Assembly (NCBI GenBank): GCA_014529385.2
Contig: CM043968.1
Span: 127,927,018 to 127,991,017, forward strand
Source: Adiantum capillus-veneris
Lineage: Eukaryota; Streptophyta; Polypodiopsida; Polypodiales; Pteridaceae
Direction: 5' to 3'
Length of the DNA: 64,000 bases
The notes below the pieces were generated by a model that worked only from the letters and a program-made list of their open reading frames with translations, was not told the origin of the DNA and ran no database searches. Made by a program: the position numbers and the translations under genes. This document shows, piece after piece, positions 33,547 to 43,582 of this stretch; the stretch's first letter is position 1; the number at the start of each line of letters is the position of its first letter.

Positions 33547-36408
33547 TTATGTTGTGCAAGATGTACGTATAAGCAATTTGCTTATTGGCATTTGTTGACG
33601 TTTGTTGTTCTTCTTTGGGACCCATTTCTTTGCGATTATTGGTTGTTTTGTTGCTGGCTCTCGTTTGGGAACCCATACTTGCCCGTGCTTCGTTTGTGTT
33701 TGAAGAGACTCCTTTGGGATCCACCTTTTTGTTGTGTGAGTCGACAGTGGTCTTTGCTTTAGCCCTTGTACGCTTGGTTGGTGACGGGATTCAGGCTTTG
33801 AAAGTTGGTACTGTGGTTGTTTTGGAATCCAAATGAATTCCTGACTTTTTTGTGCTTGAATCAACTTCTTTGGAGCCCAAACCTGAGTTGTGAAAGCTTG
33901 CGAATTTGTGATATTCTTACCCGTTCGTGCACGCTTTCCTTGCTTTTGTTTTGGTGTTGGATCTTGTGATTTGTCATTAGAGATCTTTGTCTTCTTGATC
34001 CATATCTGTTTTTGGCCAATCTGGCTTTTTAGTATCCAAATTTGTCGAGCTTTTTGGCTTTGACTTGTTGTCATGTTCTTTTGACCTGTCATGGTTGTTG
34101 CTGAAGGGGTTGGTGATAGTGATGGCCTGAGTTGATGATAGGGGATGTCGTAAGATTCATCACTATTGCTACTATTCTCAGCAAGGTTGACTTCTTGTAC
34201 TTTCCGTTGATTTTTTGGCTGGTAGTGGAAAGTTACTGTCTGTTTGCTCGTGGGTGGTAGTTTCTTGGAGGACTTTTCTAGCCCATTGATTAGAGCATTG
34301 TTAGCTCGTTGCTCTGGTCGTATTCCTCCTAGCTGAGTCTTTGCATCCTTATTAGGAGCCATGTATGAGGATGATTGTGGTGGCTGTGTCTTCACGGAGG
34401 ACTTTGGAATCCACTTTTGATGCACTTTATTCGTGTAGCGATGACATTGATTCCCGGGTCGTTGATCTTCTTGAAGCTCGAAGTGTTCTACAGAGTCATA
34501 GAACTCATCCTCTTCTTCATCTTTTGATTCTCCACATTTCCTTTTTTGCTCCTTATTTCGAGAGCTTGTTGATGTCTGGATTTCTTCGTTTTCCTGGATT
34601 ACACTCACTGCAAAATAAGGAATGACATCATAGCCATTTTCATCACAAAACTTTGTTGTGGGAGCATCCTCCATGACGCACACGTCCAGAGTAGCCAAGA
34701 TGTGTTCCCATCCAAAAGGCTCTAACTCTTCTTCAGGAAATGGTTCTGGGATATAGTCCATATCCTCTATAACCCGCTCTAGGATACATTCCTCATGTTT
34801 CAAGCTGCCACATTGTAAAGCTCCACACATCCACAGTACTTTAGGCTTACCTAACCAAGCTGGAAGTTCTGATCCTGCTACTGTGGCGGAATCAAACTCC
34901 TCAACCGGTGTTCTCGTCACATCCCTATAGCTATGGTCCCTCAAGTTTACCTTTGTTATGGTTTCCATATGTCTCAGGTATATATGGTCATAACCCCAAT
35001 CTTGGACCATTTTCAATTGTCGCATGAATGGTCTTCCCAGAATGATTTCATAGTTGTTCTTCTTGCCAAAGTCAACAACAGCAAAAGTGTGTTCATATTC
35101 AATGCCACAAGAAGTAACAATTACTTTTTCTAGCAGTCCTAAGGGCTTTTCCTTGTGTCCGTCTGCAAGCTGCAGGGTCATTCGTGTGGATATCAAGGCA
35201 GGTTTTCCCCATTTTTTCCAAACCTCTTTGGTTGCAATGGCCACACCAGCTCCACTGTCAAGGATTGCCATGGTTTTTTCACCATTGAATTCCACAGGAA
35301 GGGTGGTGTTTCCATCTTCTCCCTCGTAATACTCGCCTACCTTGTTTAATGGCACTGGCCTAGTATTTAGTTGAGGCATTTCAAGCTCTTTGATGCCTTC
35401 CTCAATTTGAGTCATTGGGGTTTTTACACCAAATTTCTCTAGACATTTACCCACATTAGCCCACATGTTTGGTCTTATTCTGAGCAACTTGGCTAACATT
35501 ATTGTACAGGTGATTGGGGTAGATAGAATATCTACTAGCCCCTTTGAATCGATGGCCTTGTTGGGAGACAGTCTCTTTGATGGGACTGCAACCACTTCTG
35601 ACTTGGTCTCGTACTCTCCCATGTAGGACAGTAGTGTTCTTAGCGAATGGGGTTGACTATCCATAGATTGTACAGATCCTTTGTCGCCCCAACACGATTG
35701 CACGTCTAGATTCATTTGAGATCTAGTCTCAAATTCCTCTATTGGTGGTAGAAACACTCCTCGTTCATCACCAGTCTTGTCTACTCGTCTTCTTAGGTCA
35801 TCGGCTTCATTGGCCTCTCTGACTTGTTTCCACAATTCATCAAGACCATCTATCTCTTTACAATCCTCAGGTATAGCTTGGTGAAATCCCTCGAAAGAGT
35901 TATCCGTGGTATTCAGTACTATCCTTGGTTCTAATGCTAGGTCTTTGAGTTTTGGTCTGTGCTCATGACTAGTATCTGGCTCTTTTAGTTCCTGGTTTGG
36001 TGGAATTACTTGTGTAGGCATGACACGGATCACATCCTCAGGTTTTCCACCTGGTGGTTCTAGTAAAGCTTTGGCTGTTTGAATCATTTTATGGCACATT
36101 TCAAATTTTTGCTTTTCTAGTTTCGCATAGGGATATGTCATCCACCTTTGTTCTTGGGTTTGGTTGTCTTTGAGCCTCGCATCATAGGCTTTCAAGAGGG
36201 CATCTAATGTCTCATTAACCTTCTCTGCCAACACAGATCCTCCTGAACTAGCACTTCTCGATTTCTCATCTGTGGATGGTTCTTCTAGAGGTTTAACCAT
36301 CTGTGTAAGAGAAGGTGCCTCCTTTTCCTCGTGTTGTTTTATCTTCTCCTTAGCTTCGGTAAGCTTCTCAACTAGGGATTTTTGCTCTCGTTCCTTGCGT
36401 GATTTCAT
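33547..36408 (-). CDS. Retropepsin ORF with repeated W-x-P-K tail
   Basis: 953 residues, uninterrupted. Residues 1-40 are a charged helix. A pepsin-like aspartic protease spans about 355-490, with LPVEFNGEKTMAILDSGAG (active site DSG near 384) and EIILGRPFMRQLKMVQDWG (flap and dimer region near 455). An acidic linker follows. The last 290 residues are basic, Ser/Gln-rich and hold eight W-x-x-K motifs (WIPK 666, WILK 791, WIKK 803, WAPK 844, WIPK 860 and 896, WVPK 912 and 929). There is no RT. The start ATG overlaps the previous stop as ATGA, although this frame is also open upstream, so a frameshift fusion is possible. It probably processes Gag; the tail may bind nucleic acid (inference). Confidence 0.9.
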   Translation of the reverse strand: MKSRKEREQKSLVEKLTEAKEKIKQHEEKEAPSLTQMVKPLEEPSTDEKSRSASSGGSVLAEKVNETLDALLKAYDARLKDNQTQEQRWMTYPYAKLEKQKFEMCHKMIQTAKALLEPPGGKPEDVIRVMPTQVIPPNQELKEPDTSHEHRPKLKDLALEPRIVLNTTDNSFEGFHQAIPEDCKEIDGLDELWKQVREANEADDLRRRVDKTGDERGVFLPPIEEFETRSQMNLDVQSCWGDKGSVQSMDSQPHSLRTLLSYMGEYETKSEVVAVPSKRLSPNKAIDSKGLVDILSTPITCTIMLAKLLRIRPNMWANVGKCLEKFGVKTPMTQIEEGIKELEMPQLNTRPVPLNKVGEYYEGEDGNTTLPVEFNGEKTMAILDSGAGVAIATKEVWKKWGKPALISTRMTLQLADGHKEKPLGLLEKVIVTSCGIEYEHTFAVVDFGKKNNYEIILGRPFMRQLKMVQDWGYDHIYLRHMETITKVNLRDHSYRDVTRTPVEEFDSATVAGSELPAWLGKPKVLWMCGALQCGSLKHEECILERVIEDMDYIPEPFPEEELEPFGWEHILATLDVCVMEDAPTTKFCDENGYDVIPYFAVSVIQENEEIQTSTSSRNKEQKRKCGESKDEEEDEFYDSVEHFELQEDQRPGNQCHRYTNKVHQKWIPKSSVKTQPPQSSSYMAPNKDAKTQLGGIRPEQRANNALINGLEKSSKKLPPTSKQTVTFHYQPKNQRKVQEVNLAENSSNSDESYDIPYHQLRPSLSPTPSATTMTGQKNMTTSQSQKARQIWILKSQIGQKQIWIKKTKISNDKSQDPTPKQKQGKRARTGKNITNSQAFTTQVWAPKKLIQAQKSQEFIWIPKQPQYQLSKPESRHQPSVQGLKQRPLSTHTTKRWIPKESLQTQTKHGQVWVPKREPATKQPIIAKKWVPKKNNKRQQMPISKLLIRTSCTT

Positions 36409-37082
36409 CCTAGTCTTTCTAGCTTTCCAACTATTTCGTTTGCTCTTGGTTTTCTCACTAGTGCGTCTGTCTTTGGTCCATCATTTGTCTTTGGACTCGT
36501 GTCACTTTCCATGTTCTTTGTCTCTGGATTCTCATCGGCTTCCTTTTGAGCTTGCGTTCTCGTAACCGCTTGAACTGGTACGACATTTTCATTTTCTGAG
36601 CTACTAGGTAGCTGAACAATCCCTGATACATTTGTCGTGATTTTCCTGAGTTGGTTTGGTTTTTTTGGGCAATCGGGGATCAAGTGAGTGATGCCACACT
36701 CAAGACAATAGGCATTTACTTCAGTGATCTCCGTATGAGGACATTGTTTGACCAAGTGGTTGTCACGACTTTTGTGACAATCTGTCTTTGGTTGAGGAGA
36801 TTCTTTCAGCATTTCCTCTTGGCTATAAGCAAGCTTTGACCTAGATAAGCCGCTATTTGCAATGAATCGCAATGTCCTTTCGTCCATTTCATACCTTCTT
36901 TCTTTCGACTGAAACCCAGGAGTTGGAGGTTGTACCGGCCTCACTACTCCATGTGTTTCTCTCACATTTTGTTGCTCCGAAGGGTAGTACTCACTTTGGT
37001 TGCTATACCACATTGTAGCTGGTACTGGCGTTGGTTTATTTGATGCTTCCATCATTGGCATGTATCTCATGTCTACCGGCAT
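36405..37082 (-). CDS. Gag C-terminal / nucleocapsid-like ORF
   Basis: 225 residues between gag and protease, in a third frame. It contains two imperfect zinc knuckles: CHKSRDNHLVKQC (second Cys replaced by Ser) and CLECGITHLIPDC. A Pro-rich N-terminus and a Lys/Glu-rich C-terminus surround them. Upstream of its Met this frame stays open back to the gag stop. It is most simply the nucleocapsid part of a Gag-PR polyprotein separated by single-base shifts, either old indels or programmed. Confidence 0.75.
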   Translation of the reverse strand: MPVDMRYMPMMEASNKPTPVPATMWYSNQSEYYPSEQQNVRETHGVVRPVQPPTPGFQSKERRYEMDERTLRFIANSGLSRSKLAYSQEEMLKESPQPKTDCHKSRDNHLVKQCPHTEITEVNAYCLECGITHLIPDCPKKPNQLRKITTNVSGIVQLPSSSENENVVPVQAVTRTQAQKEADENPETKNMESDTSPKTNDGPKTDALVRKPRANEIVGKLERLG

Positions 37083-37138
37083 TCTAGCACCTGGCAGCGG
37101 AGGTTGTTGTCCTAAGACAAGCTGTGGCCTTAAAACTC

Positions 37139-38473
37139 CTACCGGTCTTGGCGCATTCCCCGTAATGTATCTAGGTGGGTAGGTGCTTCTGGAACAGGTT
37201 GTACATACCTCTCCCTAGCATTTTCCATGCTATAATAGCACTCTTCCCCCGTATGGTTCGTCCATTTTCTCTCAATTTCACACCACTTTGGCTCTCCCGA
37301 ATCAGACCTTACAAGAGGAATCAACCTCTTGACCAAGTCGTCGATAAGCTTTTCTTGATCAATAGGTGCCGTTGGCTTGGCAATGGACTCACTTATCTGT
37401 GAAACACTGTGCTGAGAGGATGTGTCATCTCCTTGACTCTTTAAGTCCTTTTCTTTGTATGCCTCACAGTTATCCACTAGATAAAGAGCTTCTTTGATCA
37501 ACTCGTTTAGCGTCATCCTCATTATCATATGCAGATCCTTCTGAAGGCCCGTATGTCTCATTCCCTGGATAAAGATCAGCATCAGTTGTGCTTGCGTAGG
37601 TAATTCCGCTCTCGGACAGAGCTTAACATATCTCTTGAGTCGTAATGATGCTTTGCATACTGATTCATCCTCTTTCTGTTTGAATCTATGGATTTTCGAG
37701 ACCGTGTTGTGAGCAATGCCTTTTGGCGATAATTCTTCAATAAACTCCTCAAACAGCTCATCTAGGGTCTCAAAATCCCATATTTCCATCGAGTCGAACC
37801 AAGTAGCTGCATCATCTTCTAGAGTCAATCCAAATCCTGCAAACTGTGTCGCAAAATCTGAAACTTCCTCTACTCTAATCACTCTTCTAAAAGCCGCTAC
37901 ATGATCTCTCGGATCTTCATCTCCGGAGTATTTTCTGTTTACCCATTTCTGGACTTGGGATGGTCTAACTCGTCGATTGTCTACAAGTCTAACCAGAGAC
38001 TCTCCTAATCCTTCTCTCGTTATCGCTCTTGAAGGGAATCCTGGTGGCTCTCTTCTTGGAACTCCTATAGGAATTCTCGTGTTTGGTGGAGGCATTTGTG
38101 GTCCTTCATTGACCAAATATCCACCTCTTTCTAGTACAGTCTGTGGATTTGTGCTTTCTACAACTCTGTATTCTCGTCCATACTTGTCGACAACTATAGA
38201 TCTCCATTGACAGTCGACTTCGTATGTGTAGACATATAAGAGCTTGTAATCCGTTATCTCTTCTAGGTATGGATCTGAGCACCTATAAAGATTGACCTCA
38301 TCGTCGTCAATGTATCTATATAGTCCTTCACTCTCATGACCAATCATCCAAATTCTCTCAACATGATGGATCTTTATCAATTGCAAGTTTGGAAGATCCA
38401 TTGTGGGAGGATATTCCTGTATTGTCGAGATCTCCAAGCTTGTGTAAGTTGCGTTTGAATCTAGGGTAGACAT
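37139..38473 (-). CDS. Gag (retrotransposon gag domain)
   Basis: 444 residues from an ATG at 38473. The first 130 residues have no known motif. From about 185 to 340 it shows the gypsy-type gag core: DPRDHVAAFRRVI, FAGFGLTLEDDAATWFDSM, FEEFIEELSP and TQAQLMLIFIQGM. The frame is intact, unlike most coding relics in the window. It would form the capsid that packages the element RNA. Confidence 0.9.
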   Translation of the reverse strand: MSTLDSNATYTSLEISTIQEYPPTMDLPNLQLIKIHHVERIWMIGHESEGLYRYIDDDEVNLYRCSDPYLEEITDYKLLYVYTYEVDCQWRSIVVDKYGREYRVVESTNPQTVLERGGYLVNEGPQMPPPNTRIPIGVPRREPPGFPSRAITREGLGESLVRLVDNRRVRPSQVQKWVNRKYSGDEDPRDHVAAFRRVIRVEEVSDFATQFAGFGLTLEDDAATWFDSMEIWDFETLDELFEEFIEELSPKGIAHNTVSKIHRFKQKEDESVCKASLRLKRYVKLCPRAELPTQAQLMLIFIQGMRHTGLQKDLHMIMRMTLNELIKEALYLVDNCEAYKEKDLKSQGDDTSSQHSVSQISESIAKPTAPIDQEKLIDDLVKRLIPLVRSDSGEPKWCEIERKWTNHTGEECYYSMENARERYVQPVPEAPTHLDTLRGMRQDR

Positions 38474-38849
38474 AATTTCTGGGCTTAAGAGCTTTTGCTT
38501 GGTTCAAGTAGACTTAGTCCACTGTGTTCAAGTTCTTTGGTTAGGGAAAAGTCGAAACTATGTCCAAAACCGCAACCGTTTCGTCACAATTCTCGCAAAT
38601 TGTCGCTTCTAGACACCCCTGACTTCCGGATGAATTTTGAGGCCTCAAACGATGTTTTTTTCAAAGTTGAACTAAATGCTTTTCCAATCCGATACCGTTT
38701 GTGAAAGTTATGGCCAAAATAGTGAAATGCAGTTTAGAATGGTCAAAATGAGTCCAAATTCAATTTTGAAAAAAGATTTGGGATCTCTGTGACACTGTGA
38801 ACACTCTTGTATGGTCAAAGTTACAGTTGGACCCTTAAACTAGCCTAGA
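38474..38849. other. Leader between gag start and palindrome array
   Basis: Noncoding leader sequence of the gag-protease element. No ORF or motif beyond AT-rich stretches. Confidence 0.5.
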
Positions 38850-40262
38850 GGCATCCTACGCGTAGTATGTCTGTATGCTCAGAATTTAACAAAATTTGGT
38901 CCAGAGACTCCCCTTAAGTCCAGCAACACAATGGTATGCTCATATTTTACTTTGGACCTAAAATTGGCCTTGAGACATCCTACGCGTAGGATGTCTTTTT
39001 GCTCAGAATGACTTGAAATTTTCACCCCAGCTTCTCCTTGATGTGCTGATCACAGCGGTGTGCTCATAGGTTGGTTTGGAGTCCTAAATCAAGCTGGAGA
39101 CATCCTACGCGTAGGATGTCTTCTTGCTCTGTTTCAGCTCAAACTTGCACTGTAGCTTCCCCTTGATGTGCTAAACTCACAGCTCTTTTTACTTTTTGAT
39201 TATGACACCTATAGGCTGGTCAAATGATCCAGAATCTGTTCCAAAAGCCTGATGTCTATCCTGATGAATTCCTAAGTCAAATCAACTCCAAATTGAACCA
39301 AATTTGCCTAGGAGGCTTATCTAAGGCTATATGACAGCATGGTATGGTCACAATAGAATTTTGGTTTCAGAATTATGCCTTAGACATCCTACGCGTAGGA
39401 TGTCTAACTGCTCAAAAAACCCCCAAATTTGAACCACAGACTCTCCTTAAGGTGCTGATCACTGTGGTATGCTCAGAATTAAAATTGGAGTGCAAAATCA
39501 CACATATGACATCCTACGCGTAGGATGTCTTTTTGGCCTGTTTGACCCCAGACTTGTCCCACAGCTTCCCCTTGATGTTAGTAACCCAGTGGTATGCTTA
39601 GATTTTGGTGTGGATTTCAAAAGTCCCAATTTTTAGCTATTCTTGCCTTTTTCAGTCAAAAGTGCTAAAGTCTGTTCAATCTTCCTTTCAATGACCCAAA
39701 TGAGATGAAATTGATCACATGCACTCAATACAACATTTAGAACATGCCTTTGGAGTCATCCTATGGCTTGGTTTCAAAAATTATGCCTTGGACACAATTT
39801 AGGTAGGATGTTTGGCAATTCTCGTCTTTTGGCTTTGATCTATCAAAATTTGGTCAAATTTCCACTTTCCAGGTGAAAATAGGGTAAAACCTACCTTCTA
39901 AACACACTGGTAACCTCAGATTTTCAAAATTTCCACCAGATCACCCTGTAGACATCCTACGCGTAGGATGTCTACTACTGATTTTTTGAGACTGAAGTGT
40001 CCTTGATGCTTCCTTATGCTCTCAACAAGTGCAAGTATGCTTCACAATTGCAAAAACATGCAAAAATCACTCAATTTAAGCCTTTTCTGAAATTTTGCGT
40101 TTTCTGACTCCGCCTTTTGTCTTTTGGTCAACAAAAATAGGGAAAAACACTCAAGTTAATATGTTACTAGGGTAAAACCTACCCTCTGAACCCACTGGTG
40201 CACTCAAAATTTCAAATTTTGGTCTCCAGAACCCTGTTGAGACATCCTACGCGTAGGATGTC
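38850..40262. repeat. Array of 22-bp perfect palindromes in the retroelement leader
   Basis: Eight copies of half-site GACATCCTACG followed by its exact reverse complement occur at 38850, 38974, 39099, 39383, 39508, 39791, 39951 and 40241 (start positions). Six are perfect; 38850 has two changes and 39791 is degenerate. Flanks extend perfection to 24 bases at 38974, 39099 and 40241, to 26 at 39383 and to 28 at 39951. Start-to-start spacing is 124, 125, 284, 125, 283, 160 and 290, so units of about 125 and 160 bases alternate or sum. Between palindromes a second conserved segment (CCCCTTGATGTGCT) recurs. The array lies in the leader between primer site and gag. Confidence 0.95.
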
Positions 40263-40788
40263 TATGTTTACAGAATTGCAGGTTTTCTTCACAGAACCCT
40301 TGCATATGCTGTTTTATATGCACAGCATCAATCAGTCGTACAAAAATATCCACAAAAGCTTGTTTAATGCATTTTTACCCTCAAAAGCACACTTTTCCAT
40401 GATTTCAAATGCAATCAAGCACTTTAGCAAATAATTCAATGATGAATAGCTCTAGATCATAATCGGATCACTTACCTAAAGCTACTCCTACAAATCATAT
40501 GGGGTTTTGAATCTATGAGTAGAAAAACGCTTCACTGTCACACACGGACTAGTAAACGCTTTTATCACCTCACAAATTACTCGACCACCAACAACTACTC
40601 TAATCCACAGATCCTAACTAAACCTATCTAGTCGCAGACCCTCGGCAAGACACACGCTTCCTGGCTATCCACTTGATCACGGAATATCCTCTTCCGGATC
40701 CACTTAAGAAAAATGCTTTCTTTAGCCGAAACTAAATCAAGCAACCATCACACGAGTGTTAGTAGGAAACCTACTTAGGTCCTTGTGT
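40263..40788. other. Leader next to primer binding site
   Basis: Noncoding, between the last palindrome and the primer binding site. No ORF or repeat is noted. Confidence 0.5.
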
Positions 40789-40805
40789 CCCCGACAGCGG
40801 CGCCA
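40789..40805 (-). promoter_or_regulatory. Primer binding site, TGGCGCC type
   Basis: The minus strand reads TGGCGCCGCTGTCGGGG one base inside the 5' LTR. It resembles the TGGCGCCGTTGCCGGGG primer site of Athila/Tat-type gypsy elements, usually assigned to Asp tRNA; two positions differ. Confidence 0.8.
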
Positions 40806-40806
40806 A

Positions 40807-41762
40807 TGTTGGACGGGGGAGACTCACACACCCATGAAGTGCATGCAAACACTACCTAGATCAACATAATGTCAATCGAGGACACAGATGACACGATAGG
40901 CACACGAAGGAAATCTCTTAAGCTTGTCAGGCTGAGACCGTCCTACACATACAACACTCAGGAAGGCCAACTAAACCACAATCAAGAACCTCACTGCTCT
41001 CAACTACACCACCTAGCCACATACACACATACAAAAGGTAACTCACCTAATCATGCCAGATTCGTATGAAACTTAAGGAACACCATCCCCTCACTAGGAG
41101 ACATCTGTCCCTAAGCTTCTACACTCAAAACCCTCACTCTAAACCCGTCTGCGGAAAACGCGTAGGATGACAGAGCTGAATTCCGAAAGTGCCCGAAACT
41201 GAAATTTATGAGTACCTATGCATAGCTTATGTCACCACGATTCTATAGACTACTAGCACGCAGAAAACAGACATCGTTTGATACACTTACGGCCACAAAT
41301 AGCTCGTAGATGCGTCGGCATGTGCGCTTCGTCTCGCGTGGAATGCTTGGCATTGTCGCGTAGCTCTCCTCGAGCCTACCGCAATGGTGCAGTCGGATCT
41401 CCAATGTGTTGAGCGAGCCGGACGTGGCGGAAGGATGAATCTCACACTCACTCTCTTTCTCTTTCACACACAGTAGACGGCAGTGCTAAGTTTGATAATG
41501 ATAAAAGTCTTCTTTACAAAATGACCTAGGTACCTTATATACTAAGGCTACCTCAGGTTTAACCAAAAATGGGGTTGAAAGGGTCAAATGGCTTTGTATT
41601 TACAATCTGGAAGTGCCATTTCACCCCGGCTTCTGAAACTAGAATAACTACTCATTACAAATGACGTTTATAGCCATAATCCGCAGCATTTCATAACTCG
41701 CAAAAGATAAGACTTTGGTACGAAACTTGAGTTATGTTGTGTTGTTGACCCAGCGGTCAACA
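40807..41762 (-). repeat. 5' LTR of gag-protease element, 956 bp
   Basis: It aligns end to end with 30541-31494 at about 97% identity by eye, including a two-base length difference near 41360. Confidence 0.95.
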
Positions 41763-42346
41763 GGCGGTCGTCATCTTATATGTGGATTAATAATGGCTAT
41801 GGTACTCGCATTTACCTCCATGTGCAGACTTCTTGCCCTCCCACAGGCAATGGGTTTCAAGCTCACCCTACCCCACAGAGGAGCGCCCCTTGGCATTCGG
41901 AGGTGCAAGTCCTGGAGAGCAGCTAGGCTGCAGGTCATGACGGTGATAATCTCAAAAATCGTAAGTTAGCCAAATGACGGAAATTAGACTAATTATTTTC
42001 GTTACTTGAAGGGTCTTGTTTAAGTCCATCGATCTTTAATGCCAAGGTTCAACAAGGGCAAGTAAAACAAGTGATAAAATCACAAGGCCTGCCCGTTAGA
42101 AGACAGATGTATATATATGCACATGTACGTATATATATGTACGATATATATACGTTTCTATATCGTACGTATGCGTGCATATGTGGGTGCATATGTATGT
42201 TACGTATTTATATGCAAAACAAGAGGATTTTAAGAGGCAGAGCTAAAAGAAGAGGAATGGTTTGTTTTTTTTGTTGTGAAGAAGTTGACTCTAAGGAAAG
42301 TATTGTATCTAAAGCGAAGATGTCTATGTAATTTGGTTTGGTCGAA
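41763..42346. other. Spacer with AT-rich self-complementary stretch
   Basis: No gene is recognised. 42105-42215 is made of alternating TATA and TACGTA units with several short palindromes, and may mark an element end of the Helentron (minus-strand 3' side). Confidence 0.4.
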
Positions 42347-43540
42347 TTAATGTCTAGGTAAGAATATATGGATTGCTGAGTGATCTAACCAAAAACAAAA
42401 ATGAGTGGCGGTTATCGTTGTGGGAGGGCAGTTTTTGAGCCAAGCGTGATCTAAAGTTGAGTTGTAGATTGTGGTGATGTCTTGTATGGTTTGAGTGTAG
42501 CCTTTAGGCGCAAGAATGTTGGACAGTGCGTTGTAGTGAGATGCTTTTGTATCGACATGGATGTTAAAGTCCCCAAGGATGATACTTTGGGTGGTGTGAG
42601 CAGTTTGGTTGGTCAGAGGCTCTAGACATGCTATCAATTGGTGGGAGGTTGCTTTGGAAGATTTGTAAACAACAATAATTTGTAGTGTGGAATTTTTTGG
42701 CAAGGCAAATGTTGCTTCGATTATCTCAATACCTGGTGCGGATAATGATTTTGTGGATTGCAGTTCGAGGTTTGATTTATAGTATATTGACATCCCGTAT
42801 CCGTTGTGGTGATGAATGTGTTTGAATATAGGTGCAAGGTGGTTTGTTTGATTATATTGTTTTGTTTCTTGAAAGCACAAGATATCTGATGAGCTGAAGG
42901 CTAAATCCTTTTTTATGTAGTTTGAGTGTTTTTGCATGGAGACAATGTTCAATGATTGGATAATGAGGTGCGTGTGTTTTTTTGTGGAAGGGCATGGGTA
43001 AATTGGTTGCCATTTTGCTTCTGCTTGAAGGCGTTGGAGTTCTTTGAGAACGGCGTTGTCAACTTTGATTTGGTTGGGCTGGATTGGGTTGAGGATGTGA
43101 AGGTTGGCAGGGTCTTTTACTCGAGATAAAGCGGTGTAGACCAATCCATGAGTTTTGATCCCTGAAGGATCGAAAGCAACTGCTACCATCGCCAGGCCTT
43201 GTGACCTGTGTATTGTGCGAGCATTTGCTGCTTGAATAGGGAGTTGTGTCCTAGAAACCATGTTTAGTGTGTTTTTTCCAACTTGAAAATCTTTTGTGGT
43301 TTGAAATATTGGTGTCCAGTTTGGCTCAATGGTTCCGCGGTATAATTGCTGGCAGGTGTAACGTTGCTTTGCACCTATGGTGGCATCAAAAAATGCTATC
43401 CATGCTATGCAGGCACCGCGCCCAGTTTCGACAATTTTGAGTGTTCCGTCAGCTCCATTGACCAAGCCATCTGAAATGTCAATGTTCCCTGCGCAGAGCT
43501 CGACTATCATTCCTGGCTTAAGCTCAAGAAGGGATGCCAA
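42347..43540 (-). pseudogene. Helentron helicase C-terminus plus EEP endonuclease
   Basis: 397 residues. Residues 1-190 end the PIF1 helicase: QAANARTIHRSQGLAM and YTALSRVKDPANLHIL are motifs V and VI. The endonuclease follows from about residue 200: SLNIVSMQKHSNYI, DILCFQETKQ, GYGMSIYYKSNL, SIILGDFNIHVD, STLDHAWLKN and a terminal WLDHSAIHI in the SDH position. The frame is shared with the helicase part upstream, separated by one TAA (43583-43585). The endonuclease may help target-site nicking. Confidence 0.9.
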
Positions 43541-43582
43541 TCCTGCTGTTTCTTGAGGATCGTTTGGGATGACGAGGTTTTT

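Larger units (their letters stand above)
30541..41762 (-). mobile_element. LTR element with gag and protease but no reverse transcriptase (TR-GAG-like)
   Basis: Long LTRs (30541-31494 and 40807-41762) differ at about 3% by eye. Flanking GGCAG and GGCGG form a near-perfect 5-bp duplication. On the minus strand the order is: 5' LTR, primer site, a 2.3-kb leader with palindromes, gag, zinc-knuckle ORF, aspartic protease ORF, a 2-kb region with a DEAD-box helicase fragment, polypurine tract, 3' LTR. No RT, RNase H or integrase motif is present in 11.2 kb. It therefore resembles described non-autonomous TR-GAG elements that depend on a relative for reverse transcription. Confidence 0.9.

Noticed and set aside
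36272-36565. Plus-strand ORFs opposite gag and protease (34365-34625, 35054-35329, 36272-36565)
   Set aside because: Antisense to clear gag-protease coding sequence; no motif of their own.
38850-40262. CRISPR-like array
   Set aside because: Repeats are palindromic with spacers of 100-270 bases that are themselves partly repeated, lie in a eukaryotic retroelement leader and have no cas genes nearby.
42105-42215. AT-rich alternating palindromes as a replication origin or matrix attachment site
   Set aside because: Low-complexity TATA/TACGTA repeats are common and nothing else supports a function.
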